A stretch of DNA of 64,000 bases, from NCBI RefSeq assembly GCF_002099425.1, contig NW_018344059.1, positions 8,863,501 to 8,927,500 on the forward strand, in the 5' to 3' direction. The stretch's first letter is position 1; every line of letters starts with the position of its first letter. The translations under genes and the position numbers were made by a program. The stretch comes from Phascolarctos cinereus (Eukaryota; Chordata; Mammalia; Diprotodontia; Phascolarctidae). Below are positions 42,230 to 53,235 of the stretch, piece by piece. The notes below the pieces were generated by a model. That model had not been told where the DNA came from. It did not search any database and saw nothing but the letters and a program-made list of their open reading frames with translations.

Positions 42230-44960
42230 GAACTCCACATTATCCAATCTGAGGCAACAAAAAAGAAATACACAGAACAGAATATGAAAAACAAAAATAT
42301 GTCAGAAATACCAGATTTCCTTAATCAATCATTCAAAACCAAAGTGAAAATAGTAAAGCAATTCAAGGGGTCAAAGCAGAAGAAAGAACAAAATAAATAG
42401 CTTAATATCACTCAAAAAGTTTTACTCCAAAAGTTTTAGAAGCAAAGATATCAGAGGAAAAAGAAAACTCCTTTAAAGGACGATATGGCTGAATCATTTC
42501 CGTGTCTCTAAGAAATCTAATGCAATGAAAACACAAGCTGACTCACACAACAAACAAAAGCTTGCTCCCTGTTAATATTATAAAAGAAAACACAATTACC
42601 TCAAGGAAGATGACTAAAGTTTTAGCTTCTTTGTAAAACTGGAAAGGGGCAGATTTGGACAAAATTTGTAGCTATTAGTTCAAATACTTCACAGTATTGC
42701 ATGAATTACCAGCAAAGCATTTTATTGGCTTATTCTCAGACATCAATCTGGCCCCACATTTCTTAACAGAAGGTATCACTTCTCTGTAACCAAAAGATGA
42801 GATAACTTTACAAAGCCTTCACAACTTATAGAACAAAAAACAAAACACACGTAAATACTTACAATAAAACAACAGATTGGCTGAAGACCAAAAAGGTCTC
42901 AAGGGTATAAAGACATTAAATATCTTACAGATTCATTAACTATTGAACAAGCTGCCGGAAGATACAATGACATTTATCCTGCTTTCGTGGCTGACTGCAA
43001 AGCTTTTGACTCAGTTCTGCACTCATGGCTTATTCATGTACTGCAAATATATAAAATAAACCCAAGTATAGTGAGAAGACTGGAGCATTTGCTGCCCACC
43101 TAGAAAATTAGTTGCTCTCTACTTGAAACATGACACCAACATAATAATGTGATGATGAATTGATGTAAAATGTGACATTTTTCAGGCAGATAATTTAAAC
43201 CCACTGTGGTTGTATCTAACCTTAAATCCATTACCATCTCCCCTAAATAGGCCTAAGAGTGGCTTCCAAGTTAAAGAGGGAATCTAGGCAAAACATCATA
43301 ATAATCACGATTTACACAGGTAATATCAAGCTATATGATCCCAATGAAAATCACATTTAAAAGCACCTTTTATCTTATGGAATCTTTCTCCAATGATATC
43401 AGAATAAGAACTGGACTTATTAATACTTAACATATGCCAAGGAAAGATAGAGATGGAAGGAGTCCAACCTGAATCTTGAGTTCACATTGAACCAATGGAT
43501 AAATATAATTCCTGTAAGTTATCTTGGTCAAAATACCTTAAACATAACTAAAGATGACAAGTAGAATACTGGGGTTGAGGAGATACTGAGAGACTTACTG
43601 GCATCTGGAAATCAAAGCTAAACGGGAAGAATAAGGTTCAAGCAATTAATTCATATGCATTCAATCTCCTGGGTTGAAAACCTAGATCAGTTATTTATTG
43701 TGCCATTTATCACTGCCTGAATGATCTTGGTTGGGTCACTTAACCTCTATTGACCTCATTTTCCTCATCTGTAAAAAGAGGCAGTTGGACTAAATGACTT
43801 CTAAGGCTCCTTTGAGCTCTAAATCTGTATATGTAGAAGCAATACCAATGAATGCACAGTGCCAAAACTATAAAATGGACCATAACAGAATGGGAAACTA
43901 TCTTAATAAAAACCTATACAATATTAATGAAACACAAGATCCCACAATAGCTATAAAAAGATTAATATTTGCTCACCCAAAAAGAGGACAAAGATTAATA
44001 GTGTTAAAGCATATAACAAAAAGGTGAAAAACCTACAGAAATATTGTTGGAACACATAGACATCACTTCAGCAATCAATAGTAAAGACTGAAATCTGAAT
44101 TGAAAAAAGATTGGAAACTGGATCGGTTAAATGTAACAAAATGTGGCTTGCTTCTGGATGGAGTCTACGGAAACGGCTAAGATCCAACAATGTAATCAAG
44201 AGGTTTTCCAGGGCCACACCTACAGGAACTCAACCAACAATATGTAAAGAAAGAAGTGAGGAATAAATGAATGAGGCATAGGGATTTGTTTATAGAACTA
44301 GAGGGGTTCAAGTTCAAGTTCAGCATCTGATCATCACCAGAAGTTACAGAAGGCTTACCCTTAAGGGGCCCAGATTTATTACTGATCATTGCAGATTATT
44401 CAAGGCAATGGTAGAAACTGGGTAACATATCATTACATGCTGCAAAAATTTAATACTTACCCAATACTGAAAGACAGGATTAGATGGCCAGAATTATACC
44501 ACAAAAGCTCGCTCTGCTTCATAAACCAAAGACAAATCCCTACACAACAAATACTGACCCTCCCCAACCTATGCCTGAGAATTAATTTGACAAACAAATC
44601 ACTGAAATTGAAATATTATCACAGATAAAACTAATGCTCACGATCATATAGATTGATCCATAAAAATTTAAGAACAATGTTTTTAATATATGCCATTACA
44701 TTGAATATTTAATCTTCAATCTATATAGAGTGAAAAGCTTTTAAAATATAGAAATGTAGTGGGAGAAATCAAAACCGTGGGGGAACATGGTGCGGTACAT
44801 CTCATCCTCATCATCCCACTGCTACTGACTGCCATTGTCCTAAGGATGCTTTCAGTGAGCCTACAAAATACACATTTATATCCCAATTACAAAATTCTAA
44901 AAAGCAGCTGTTTTATTCCTTTGTGTAACAGTCCACAAAACATCAAATGATAAAAGAATA
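42230..44960 (+). mobile_element. R4/Dong-clade LINE, degraded, about 2.7 kb
   Basis: Conceptual pieces in several frames line up with R4/Dong ORF order. Linker KKFYSKSFRSKDI (about 42415). HELPAKHFIGLF and APHFLTEGITSL (about 42700-42790). LAEDQKG (about 42880). RT block FVADCKAFDSVLHSW plus IYKINPSIV (42984-43088). FQADNLNPLWLYLTLNPL (43180-43233), equivalent to the RT QGDxLSPLxF motif. The catalytic box region IYTGNIKLY (43310-43336), where YxDD has become YTGN. FSNDIRIRTGL (about 43390). C-terminal LIITRSYRR..L (about 44325) and a last segment ending SLQNTHLYPNYKILKSS (44860-44910). Many stops and frame changes show a dead ancient copy. A MIR interrupts it at 43684-43829. The 5' end is not defined. 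The clade assignment is from remembered family motifs, not a search. Confidence 0.75.
43684..43829 (+). repeat. MIR-type SINE nested in the R4-like LINE
   Basis: 'cagttatttattgtgccatttatcactgcctgaatgatcttggttgggtcacttaacctctattgacctcattttcctcatctgtaaaaagaggcagttggactaaatgac'. Confidence 0.85.
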
Positions 44961-45029
44961 AGCAGATGAAGAGCTACTTATCTCAAGACCATTCCTACCT
45001 GTATGTTATCAAAAAAGATCATTAAAACT

Positions 45030-45285
45030 ACTGACATCTAAACAGTGCTTTTTAAACTCTGTACAGAGTGTTTTGCATAACAATAAATTCATTTCAACCT
45101 CACAGTGAATTTGTGAAGTAGCTTCCTCAGGCATTATTATTGGCATTTACCAAAGAGGAAACTAATTAAAAGAGATTCAGGAGTTTGCCAATAATGACAC
45201 AGCTATTTATTTATCAGAGGTAGAACCAGATCTTACTGATTTCCAGGTCTGCCCTCTATCTACTGTGCCATACTACCTTGATCAG
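45030..45285 (-). repeat. MIR-class SINE
   Basis: 'acagtgctttttaaactctgtacag', 'aataaattcatttcaacctcacagtg', 'gcatttaccaaagaggaaacta', 'ctgccctctatctactgtgccatac'. Confidence 0.75.
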
Positions 45286-46225
45286 TGCCTTTTTATTAGG
45301 TTTTCAGTTAACACCTCTGATCAGGAGGAAGCAAAAACAGGGAGATAGCAAAATGAGAAATGACAAAAAAAGAAATACAATGGGAGAAGGAAAAAGAAGA
45401 GGAGAAAAGGGGAGCCTCTTCCCATGCAATCTACATCCCAATCCACCCAAGCAAGAATGTTAGTGACCCAATATATGTAACTTGAGTATGAGCCCTTAAC
45501 GTGACCTACTCTAGGACGTTGAATCGCAAGGGTTAATTCTCATGGCTTCAAGGAAACAGTCCAATTACATTCACAACAATAAGTGCCTATTTCACATACA
45601 CTCACAGAGGTTTCACCGGGCAGTGTTCTTGGGGATTGCAATAATTTGCTCTAACATCATTTTCTGACTTGAAATTAAGTTTGTCCAACTCAATCCAGGC
45701 TGCACCCCAGATTTTTTTTTAATCAACAGAAGAAAATTTAGGAGCAAGTTTCATTATTTCCCTTCTTGAGGGTAAGATGCCCCGCTTCTCTCTGTCTTTC
45801 TCTCCCCCCCCATCATTGTATTATTTAGCATTCAGTATGGTGTCTAGCATGCATATAGTAGATAGTCGAGCACATATTTCTTGAATGAATAACCCCCGCT
45901 GTCTCTTTTTCCAAAACTACTTTCTGGCAGAAGGTCAAACTTCTTTAGCATAATGGCAGATGGAAAATTAGAGTAAATTTATTAGATAATTATGTAATCT
46001 CTCACTCCTGTTGTCTATGAAGAAAAAGGTCACAAAAAAGTTGATCAGACTTAATTGCAAAAATGAATAGTTAGCAGATAATTTAAATCACTAACTCATT
46101 TTTAGATCTCAGCTTCTTCTACCAAGAGAGTCTCTGGCCAGAAATACATCAGCCTCCTCAAAGAGAGGAGACATTTGCTTGTTCTGAGGCTTAGGGTCAG
46201 AGAACTACAGAATACCAAGCATGCA
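45286..46225. other. Mostly unrecognised, with a short L2 end
   Basis: 45826-45892 ('agcattcagtatggtgtctagcatgcatatagtagat ... catatttcttgaatgaat') is an L2 3' end. The rest looks unique, with a purine-rich run at 45340-45415 and a C8 run near 45804. Confidence 0.45.
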
Positions 46226-46229
46226 ATGA

Positions 46230-46700
46230 GAGGGGTACTAGAGAGCATCCAGCCTGACTCCCTCACTTTACAGAGGATAAAGGGGTCAGAGAAATTAAGT
46301 GACTCGCCTAAGGATAAACAGCTAAATCACTGGCAAATTTCCTGACTTAATCAAGTATTCTTTTCAGTACCACCAGTTCCCATAGCAGCCTCACAAATGA
46401 CTAGGAAGAACTTTGGAAGGAGGCATTTATCCAAATATTCTAACAATTAACTACAGAAGGTCAGATTTTTCTTATATTAACTTTTACCTTTTATTTTTAA
46501 ATGAGACGATTTAAAAAAATATTGTAAGTGGATTAGAGTCCAAAGTCCTGAGTTCAAGTCCATATCCACAATTTTTAAAATGTATGGCTTTGGACAAGTC
46601 ACTTTGGGGATCTGGGTCCCAGTTTTCAAATCATTCAAATGAAGATGGTGGATGAACTCTAAGATCCATTTCCATTTCTAACATTCTGTGATTCTAAAAT
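46230..46700. repeat. Two MIR-type SINEs
   Basis: 46230-46385 minus ('agagagcatccagcctgactccctcactttacagaggataaagg', 'gactcgcctaaggataaacagct'). 46525-46700 plus ('gtggattagagtccaaagtcctgagttcaagtcc', 'tttggacaagtcactttgggg'). Confidence 0.75.
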
Positions 46701-46734
46701 AGTCAGTTCTCTTTAAACAAATGCTCCCTAGCAC

Positions 46735-46738
<4 letters not shown>

Positions 46739-46788
<50 letters not shown>
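46739..46788. repeat. (TA)n microsatellite
   Basis: About 25 uninterrupted TA units. Confidence 0.97.
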
Positions 46789-46789
<1 letters not shown>

Positions 46790-46849
46790 CCCATAGCAGT
46801 GGCTTTTACACCCTTTCTCTAGTGCACAGCCTTTTCCTTTGATCCTGTA

Positions 46850-47130
46850 GAAGTAGTGTGGCCCAACAGACAGAATTTGGGGAAAGAAGGACCTGTGTTC
46901 AAATCCCATTTCTACACTATTGTGCAGTGACCTTGGGCAAGTCCCTCTCCAGGCCTCATTTTCCATATCTGTAAAATAAAAGAGTTGGCCTCTAACGTTC
47001 CCTCCGACCTTAAGTTTATGATCCTACGATGCTACCAACTTCAACCATCAGCAACATTGGTGACCCCTAAGCTCTCTGACAATCTATCGTTCTAAGATTC
47101 CTTCGTGCTTGAACCTATGATCTGATGTTT
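46850..47130 (+). repeat. MIR-type SINE and trailing fragment
   Basis: 'tagtgtggcccaacagacagaatttggggaaagaaggacctgtgttcaaatcccatttctac', 'gaccttgggcaagtccctctccaggcctcattttccatatctgtaaaataaaagagttggcctc'. A further MIR-like tail repeats to about 47125. Confidence 0.8.
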
Positions 47131-47134
47131 CTAT

Positions 47135-48730
47135 GATAATTAATGCAAAGATTATCGTTTCAGTTCTTCACATAGCGTGCTAAATAGAGTGAGAGTCATA
47201 TTATTGGAGAACAAGAGAGAAGTCACCCAGTATCATGAGCTCAGAACCAAGTGGACAAACTATAAGGTAAGTCTAGTAATCAGGGCTCAGGTATGAGTTG
47301 GGATCTAGGGAGAAGATAAGGATCCAGGTATACCAGCTAGGAGACACAGGGCAGGAAGTGGTCACATAAAAAGATTAAGTAACAATACGTGGGATTTGAA
47401 CCTAGGCTGTCAAGACTTAAAATCCAGTGATAATGAACTCATATCCTTCCTGTTCAGACCAGAACCAGTCCCAGAACAGAAACAGTCTGAAGGCCCCTGT
47501 AAGCAAGTAAGTGAGAATGCTGGCTAAGATGTAGAAGTTGCAAGACGTAACAAACCCCTGACAAAGAGAGAACACAAGGGCATCGTCTGACCACAGACCT
47601 TGGAGAGAGCCTCAGTACTCTTGGCTAGAATAGAAGGCCAACACTCTCATGTGATTTGAGGGAAAAGTGGGAAGAATCTCCCCCACTGTTTCAGCCCAGG
47701 TGCTTAAAATTCCAATCACCAGAACCACCTTCTTTAGGCTTATACATGATCTCCAAGAGGGGAGGGCAAAAAACAAACCTGGCCCACTTTCCTATTTTGC
47801 TTGAGGCCAGTGGCCCTGTTCCTCCGGGAGGTAGAGTAAAGCAGAAGGAAACCAGGCCAAGGAGAGGAGGAATGGGGTTATTTGGAGGCCACTCCCTGTA
47901 AACGAAAACAAAGTTCAAATGTCTGAATAAGGAAAATTCCAAACTGAATGGCCCCCAAAGTAAATGTGTCTGACACATTATATTAGCAGATTCCACATTA
48001 ATAAACACAACTTTGAAAATTTATATGGGCCTGGCAGGATGACAAACATTTGGCAGCAAGATAAGGAACAAAGATATGTCAAAAATGCGGATTGCTCAGG
48101 CTTCAGAAGGCATCCTGTGAAATGTCAAAATTGCCTATACTCTGGTTTTTCCCCCACCTCTATCAGCCATGGTAATTAAATCAAAGTCATAACCAGTCAA
48201 CCGTGTTGCTAGGGCAGGAGGATCTTGACAACAGAGCTAATGAGTGGCAACAGCCCATTGGACGGCGGTATTCTGTAGCCTTTATCCCCAAACCACAGTA
48301 AAGCAGGCACTCGGTTGGTCCAACCAAAACTAAAATAAACAGCTAAGCTGTCTAAACAAGGCTGCATTTGTATGTGGAGTATCGGGTTCTCCCCAAGAAC
48401 ATTTTGTTCTCCGTTTGTTTGTCTATTGCCTGAGGTCCATAAACATGGTCTGACAGGACTGAGCCCACCCCAACGCTGAAAAGGGATTCTATTTGTTGGA
48501 AGAGAATTAACATTTACTAACCCAACTCCAGGGAATGCCAGAATATTCCAGGGCAATGGCCTGTACTCAGATCAGCTTCCAGAGTAGGCCCCGGGGACCT
48601 GGCCATGGAGCCCTTTTTGGTTCTGCCATCTGATCAATCTGGGCAGCAGAGGGCACACAGCTCCTCGGCTGGCACCCTGACTCTTACTATATGCCCAAAC
48701 AGTCACTGTCATTTGAGTATGTTTCTCTCA
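47135..48730. other. Repeat-poor stretch without recognised gene
   Basis: The longest part of the window in which I see almost no transposon sequence, and somewhat richer in GC. Open frames of 81, 105, 71, 115 and 95 codons occur on both strands but overlap each other and show no domain. 48200-48290 contains a half-RFX-like 'gttgctagggca', 'agctaatgag' and an inverted CCAAT ('cccattgg'), compatible with, but not proof of, a regulatory element. Confidence 0.45.
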
Positions 48731-48734
48731 TTTG

Positions 48735-49103
48735 AGTGTGTAGTCAATAAACATTTATTAAGTGGCTACTGTGAGCAAAGTCCTGAGGTAGGGAGTGTGG
48801 GAAGTACAAAATGTAGCTTAAAAAACAGCCCCCTATGCCTAAAGGACAATTCACAGGCACAGAAAATTGTAAGTCACAGTAATATAGGATAAATGCACTG
48901 GGGAATTCAAAAACTGAAGTAGAAGTGTGATAGAGCGGAAGGAGACCTGGATTGGTAATCAAAGGACCTGGGTTTGAATCTTAGCTCTTTTATTACCCAC
49001 GTGGATGTGAGCAAAAAAGTGTCACCTTTCTGGGTGTCAGTCAAACAAGAAGGTTGGACCAGATAATTTCCAGCTCTCGATCTTATGATGCCAGGACACA
49101 AGG
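48735..49103. repeat. L2-type tail then a MIR
   Basis: 48742-48900: 'gtcaataaacatttattaagtggctactgtgagcaaagtcctgagg'. 48915-49100 plus MIR: 'gtgatagagcggaaggagacctggattggtaatcaaaggacctgggtttgaatc', 'gtgtcagtcaaacaagaaggttggacc'. Confidence 0.7.
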
Positions 49104-49890
49104 TGCTGCCCTAGAATGGGGAATGACTAAATGCGCTGTGGTACAAGAATGTTGTTGCTCAGTCTTTTTCAGTGGCGCTCAACTCACTGTGACCCCTGTT
49201 GGGGTTTTTCTTGGCAGAGATACCAGAGCAATTTGCCATTTCCTTCTCCAGTTCATTTTACAGATGAAGAAACTGAGGTAAACAGGGTAAAATGACTTAC
49301 CCAAAGTCATGCAGCTAGTAAGTATCTGAGGCCAGATTTTAACTCAAGAAGATGAGTCTTCCACACACTAGGCCCAGCAATCTAGCCCACTGTGCCACCT
49401 AGCTGCCCTGGATTACATGGGTGTAATACACTATTACTGCACCAGATAAAATAATGAATATAAAAAAAATTCAGGGAAGCTTGAGAAGAGCTATATTAAC
49501 TGATACAGAATGAAATAGGTAGACTCAGGAAACCACATAAAATATCTACAAGAATGAAAATGGAAAGAATAACAACAAAAAAAGATAAACCTGAATACTA
49601 TGCAATTCTAATGACCAAATCTGGATCTATAGAAAAAAATGAAGAGAAAAAAAGTACTTCTTTCCCTTCTTTGCAGAGGTAGGGGGATATGGGTGAGGAA
49701 TACTGCATATATTATTAGACTGCTCAGTTGATGAGTTGGTCAGTTTTGCTGAAGTGTTTTTATTCTTTAATTTTGGGGCAATTCTTTAATTAAGGGCAAG
49801 CTCACTAGGTAGGGGATGGATATATTCAGAAATGAAGTTGATGTAAAAACAAGGAAGATAAATTTTAAAACTTAAGTTAAAAAAACTAGG
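49104..49890 (+). mobile_element. L1 3' end split by a Mar1 SINE
   Basis: Before the SINE 'gccctagaatggggaatgactaaatgcgctgtggta' matches the L1 'caattggggaatggctgaacaagttgtggta' segment. After it come 'ttcagggaagcttgagaagagctatattaactgatacagaatgaaat', 'cctgaatactatgcaattc' and the 3' UTR. Degraded. Confidence 0.65.
49149..49410 (-). mobile_element. Mar1-type SINE nested in L1
   Basis: 'tgttgttgctcagtctttt', 'ctcaactcactgtgacccc', 'tttttcttggcagagatacc', 'tttgccatttccttctccag', 'gatgaagaaactgaggta', 'agtcatgcagctagtaagt', 'cactgtgccacctagctgcc'. Full length, reverse orientation. Confidence 0.95.
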
Positions 49891-49999
49891 AAACAAGAGA
49901 CTGTATAAGGTCCCAAGGTAAGGATGGAGAGGACAGGAGGAAAAAAAGGATTCAAGAAGGAGGTGGCATCTAAATCAGGCATTAAAGGCCCAAAGACAT

Positions 50000-50004
<5 letters not shown>

Positions 50005-50058
<54 letters not shown>
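50005..50058. repeat. (AG)n microsatellite
   Basis: About 26 uninterrupted AG units. Open frames on both strands here are repeat translation. Confidence 0.97.
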
Positions 50059-50059
<1 letters not shown>

Positions 50060-50061
<2 letters not shown>

Positions 50062-50150
50062 ATTTTTTACATGTTTGCTATGTGCCAAGTACTATGCTAA
50101 GTGCTTGGGATGTAAGTATAAGCAAGCAAGCCAGTCCTTGCCTTAGAGTG
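50060..50150 (-). repeat. L2-type tail fragment
   Basis: 'gcattttttacatgtttgctatgtgccaagtactatgctaagtgcttggg' and 'gccagtccttgcctta'. Confidence 0.6.
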
Positions 50151-50151
50151 G

Positions 50152-50326
50152 GGCTTCTTAAACTTTTTCCACTTTCCACCCATTCAGCGCTTCTTAAACT
50201 GTGGGTCTTGAACACATCATGAGCAAGTCCAGATTTGTTGTGTAAAATCTAGATTCAGTCAAAAAGCTGCACTTAAGGATCTAGAAGGCCACATGTGGCC
50301 TGAAGGCCGCAGGTTCCCCATCCCTG
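50152..50326. mobile_element. hAT-class element, right half related to the 34.6-kb MITE
   Basis: The right half 'gattcagtcaaaaagctgcacttaaggatctagaaggccacatgtggcctgaagg' and end 'gcaggttccccatccctg' match 34700-34776. The left part ('cttcttaaactttttccac', then 'cttcttaaactgtgggtc') is different and repeats its first 11 bases, so the copy is rearranged or composite. The flanks ccttagag and ccctagac may be an 8-bp duplication. Confidence 0.6.
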
Positions 50327-50339
50327 CCCTAGACCACAC

Positions 50340-50680
50340 AAAGCTGGATGGGAGAAACTACAATTTCCAACCTGGATGAGGTGTTCATATTATTTCTCCC
50401 CAAAGCATGTCATCCTCTCGCCTTCTCTCCTATTCCTATAAGCACACAGCAGCTAACTCTGATCCACAGTTGAAAAATGAAATCATTTCTGAAGCCCTGT
50501 CTCTAGCTAAGAAAATTATTATTATATATTTCTGTGTCCTTAGCACAATTATAACCCATGGCATATTCCAGCTAACTCATATCTAGAGAAAAAAAAAAGT
50601 GGCATGTTATCTTCAATGCAACTTTATCTTGGAGGAAGAGGGAAACTCATGAAGGGCTCACATTATCCTGCCATCCTTCA
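50340..50680. other. No feature recognised
   Basis: Unique-looking spacer. Confidence 0.35.
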
Positions 50681-50684
50681 AGAC

Positions 50685-51010
50685 TCAACTCCAGTTCTGC
50701 CTTTTCCATAATGTCTTTCCTGGTCATCCTAGTCAGCATTGATCTCTCTTTCCTCTAAACTCTTGTAGCATGTATAATAATTGGAATTTTCATTTGAATA
50801 GTGTTTTAAGTTTACAAAGCAGTTCCCTCACAACAACCCTATGAGATAGATAATATAATTATCATAACCTCCATTATTACCGACAAGGAAAGTGGGACTC
50901 AGAGAGTTTATGTGACTTGCCAAAAATCCATCATGAAGTGAGTGTGGGAACCAGGATTCGAATCCAAGCATGTTGACTTTAGATCCAGAATCTCTCCATA
51001 CTGTCTAAAC
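50685..51010. repeat. L2 fragment then MIR
   Basis: 50685-50770 plus L2 ('caagactcaactccagttctgccttttccataatgtctttcctgg'). 50780-51010 minus MIR ('ttggaattttcatttgaatagtgttttaagtttacaaagc', 'tgacttgccaaaaatccatcatgaag', 'gaaccaggattcgaatcc'). Confidence 0.7.
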
Positions 51011-51440
51011 CACTCATGCAGCAGGCATCATATATTGGTTTGTAATATTAACTTTTAAATTAGCTGCCCTCTCTTCCTACTACACTATCTACTCTTTTCA
51101 GGCCATGACTTCTGATTCACATAAACCTACATCATCCAATTTGAATACGTGTCTCCATTTAGAGAAAACTCCCTAAATGAAAAACTGAACAAATCAAACA
51201 GGAATCATCACCATTTAATTAATTAATTTAGTTATTTTACCAAAGGCAGCAAGGGTACTTTAGAATCTATGGATTTTCTAGTTCTAGCATTCCGTATTTT
51301 AAGACTCAAATCCCATGTCTTATGGGTTGTGTAACTATGGAGAAATCACTTATCCTGGCTGAGTCTCTCTGCTTATCGGTACTGTATTGTACCTTTGATT
51401 TCACTGGCATAACAACTCCTTTCTATCAACACAGACCAGC
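51011..51440. other. No clear feature
   Basis: Unique-looking, with a possible faint plus MIR at 51290-51420. Confidence 0.35.
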
Positions 51441-51444
51441 ACTT

Positions 51445-51715
51445 ACTCTTAGCTTACAGTCGTAGAGAGTTGGCTAGCACATCAAGAGATAAAGTGCTTT
51501 CCTCAGGGTCACCCAAATATGTGTCAGAGGTAGACTTAAGTACCCGTGTTTTTTCTGACTCTGAGATCAACACTTCTCCACTCCAGCATGCTGTTTCTCT
51601 ACAAAAGGGGGATAATGCCTGTAATAATATCCTCATAAGGCTGTGTTACAGAAACCACCCCTCATAGGATTGTTTTGAGAATCAAATGAGATAATGGATT
51701 TGAGTCACTTCGCAC
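51445..51715. repeat. MIR-type SINE fragments
   Basis: 51455-51600 minus ('aagtgctttcctcagggtcacccaaatatgtgtcagagg', 'actccagcatgctgtttctc'). 51605-51715 plus tail ('ggggataatgcctgtaataatatcctcata', 'aatcaaatgagataatgg'). Confidence 0.7.
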
Positions 51716-51722
51716 TTTGATA

Positions 51723-51965
51723 ATTGGATGGCTAGGTGGCGTAGTGCATAGAACACTAAGCCTGGAGTCAAGAAGACTCGAGTTCAAATCTGCCCTCAGA
51801 CACTAGCTGTATGACCCTGGGCAAGTCACTTCACCTGTTTGCCTCAGTATCCTCATCTGTAAAATGAGCTGAAGAAGGAAACTGCAAACCACTCCACTAT
51901 CTTGGCCAAGAAAACCCCAAATGGGATTATAAAGAATCATACACAACTGAAACAAATGAACAACA
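51723..51965 (+). mobile_element. Mar1-type SINE
   Basis: 'gatggctaggtggcgtagtg', 'gttcaaatctgccctcagacac', 'tgaccctgggcaagtcact', 'tgtaaaatgagctgaagaagg', 'aagaaaaccccaaatggg', 'cacaactgaaacaaatgaac'. Full length. Confidence 0.93.
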
Positions 51966-52079
51966 AAAACGTCAGTTGCTATTATTCCATTTGAAACAGA
52001 ATTCACTGGCTTTCCTTCAAGTAGCAAATCTCTCAGTATATTTAAGTTTTTACTTAAGAGAAAAGAAACCTCAGTTTGC

Positions 52080-52265
52080 CTCTGAGACAGAAACCTGAGT
52101 CTGAATACTGTATTTGCCTTTTTAACTAGTTATATAAACCTTAGACAGGTCACTTGCCTTCTCTTGTACTCAGTTTGCTCCTGAATAAAATGATGTAACA
52201 TCTTCCAGTTCTACCACTGCATTCCAAAGTCCAACTTCTCTTTCAGCTAGAACTTTCTATAGGTT
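52080..52265 (+). repeat. MIR-type SINE
   Basis: 'gaaacctgagtctgaatactg ... aaccttagacaggtcacttgccttctcttgtactcagtttgctcctgaataaaatgatg'. Confidence 0.7.
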
Positions 52266-52269
52266 TGTT

Positions 52270-52630
52270 TCTTAAATAATCCCATTAGGAGGCCACTTTA
52301 GATGAAATGGAAATAAATATAAAGCATTTCTGAATTCAGAAAGTAACTTTGGGGAATTATTATAAAGATTCAATTTACACATATTTCACAAACGTGTCTA
52401 CTGTGTAAAAGTGAGGTAATCCCCAATGGGGGCATCTGAGGAGAAGGCCACAAGACACGATGACATAGTCTTAAAGCAGCCAATCCCAGCATGATGATTC
52501 ACTCAAAGCCAGCACCACTGATTTACATAAGTAGGGAAAAAAAGATCTTCTCCATCATAGGAGCCTACTGCTATGCCTAAAAATGGGGAAGTTTTGATAA
52601 TTTTCTTTTTCTAAACAAACTAGTGTTTGA
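52270..52630. other. No feature recognised
   Basis: Unique-looking spacer. Confidence 0.35.
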
Positions 52631-52631
52631 A

Positions 52632-52895
52632 GCCCCTGGAACAGAGGTAGTAGGCCTGGAGTCAGGAAAACTTGACCTACGTTCAAATGTGGCCTCACAC
52701 AATGACTAGCTGTGTGACCCTAAGCTGGTCGTTTAATCTGTTTGCCTCAGTTTCCTCAACTGTAAAATGGGAATTATAATAGCACCTACTTAGCAAGGTT
52801 GTTGAGAGGTTCAAATGAAGCATTTAGTACTCATAAAGCCCCTAGCACAATGCCTGGCACATAGAAGGCACTACATAAACACTCATTCCCTTTCA
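52632..52895 (+). repeat. MIR-class SINE, nearly full length
   Basis: 'gtaggcctggagtcaggaaaacttgacc', 'atgactagctgtgtgaccc', 'gcctcagtttcctcaactgtaaaatggg', 'cacctacttagcaaggttgttgag', 'gcacaatgcctggcacatagaagg'. Confidence 0.88.
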
Positions 52896-52914
52896 CATTA
52901 CCCCCTGCCAATAC

Positions 52915-53235
52915 TGCTTTATAATCTACAAACCCCAAAGATTGAAAGAAGATCACCCTACATGAGGATTTGGGAATGTTTAGCCTGGAAAAGAGAAAAA
53001 TTTGGGGTATACAACTGCTGCCTTACTTCCCACATAGAAGAGGGAGCAGACTTATTGTACTTAGACTCAGAGGGCAAAACTAGGAAAGAGGAGCTAAATT
53101 GTATTGAGGCAAATTTCAATTTGATGAAAGGAAACACTTCGTAATACAGCTCTTTAAAAGGTAGTAGATTCCCCCTCATTAAAGCTCTTCAAGCAAAGGC
53201 TGGATAACTCTTTGTCGGGTACGCTGGCATTAAAC
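52915..53235 (+). mobile_element. CR1/L3 LINE 3' end fragment
   Basis: 'gatttgggaatgtttagcctggaaaagagaaaa', 'cccacatagaagagggagcagactta', 'cagagggcaaaactagg', 'attccccctcattaaagctcttcaagcaaaggctggataac'. The 109-codon open frame (52815-53144) covers MIR plus this tail and is not a gene. Confidence 0.75.

Noticed and set aside
48209-48556. 115-codon minus-strand frame in the repeat-poor stretch
   Set aside because: No family recognised. Overlapping frames on the other strand are equally open, so openness is not evidence of coding.
49872-50222. Frames with (SL)n or (RE)n
   Set aside because: Translation of the (AG)n microsatellite at 50005-50058.
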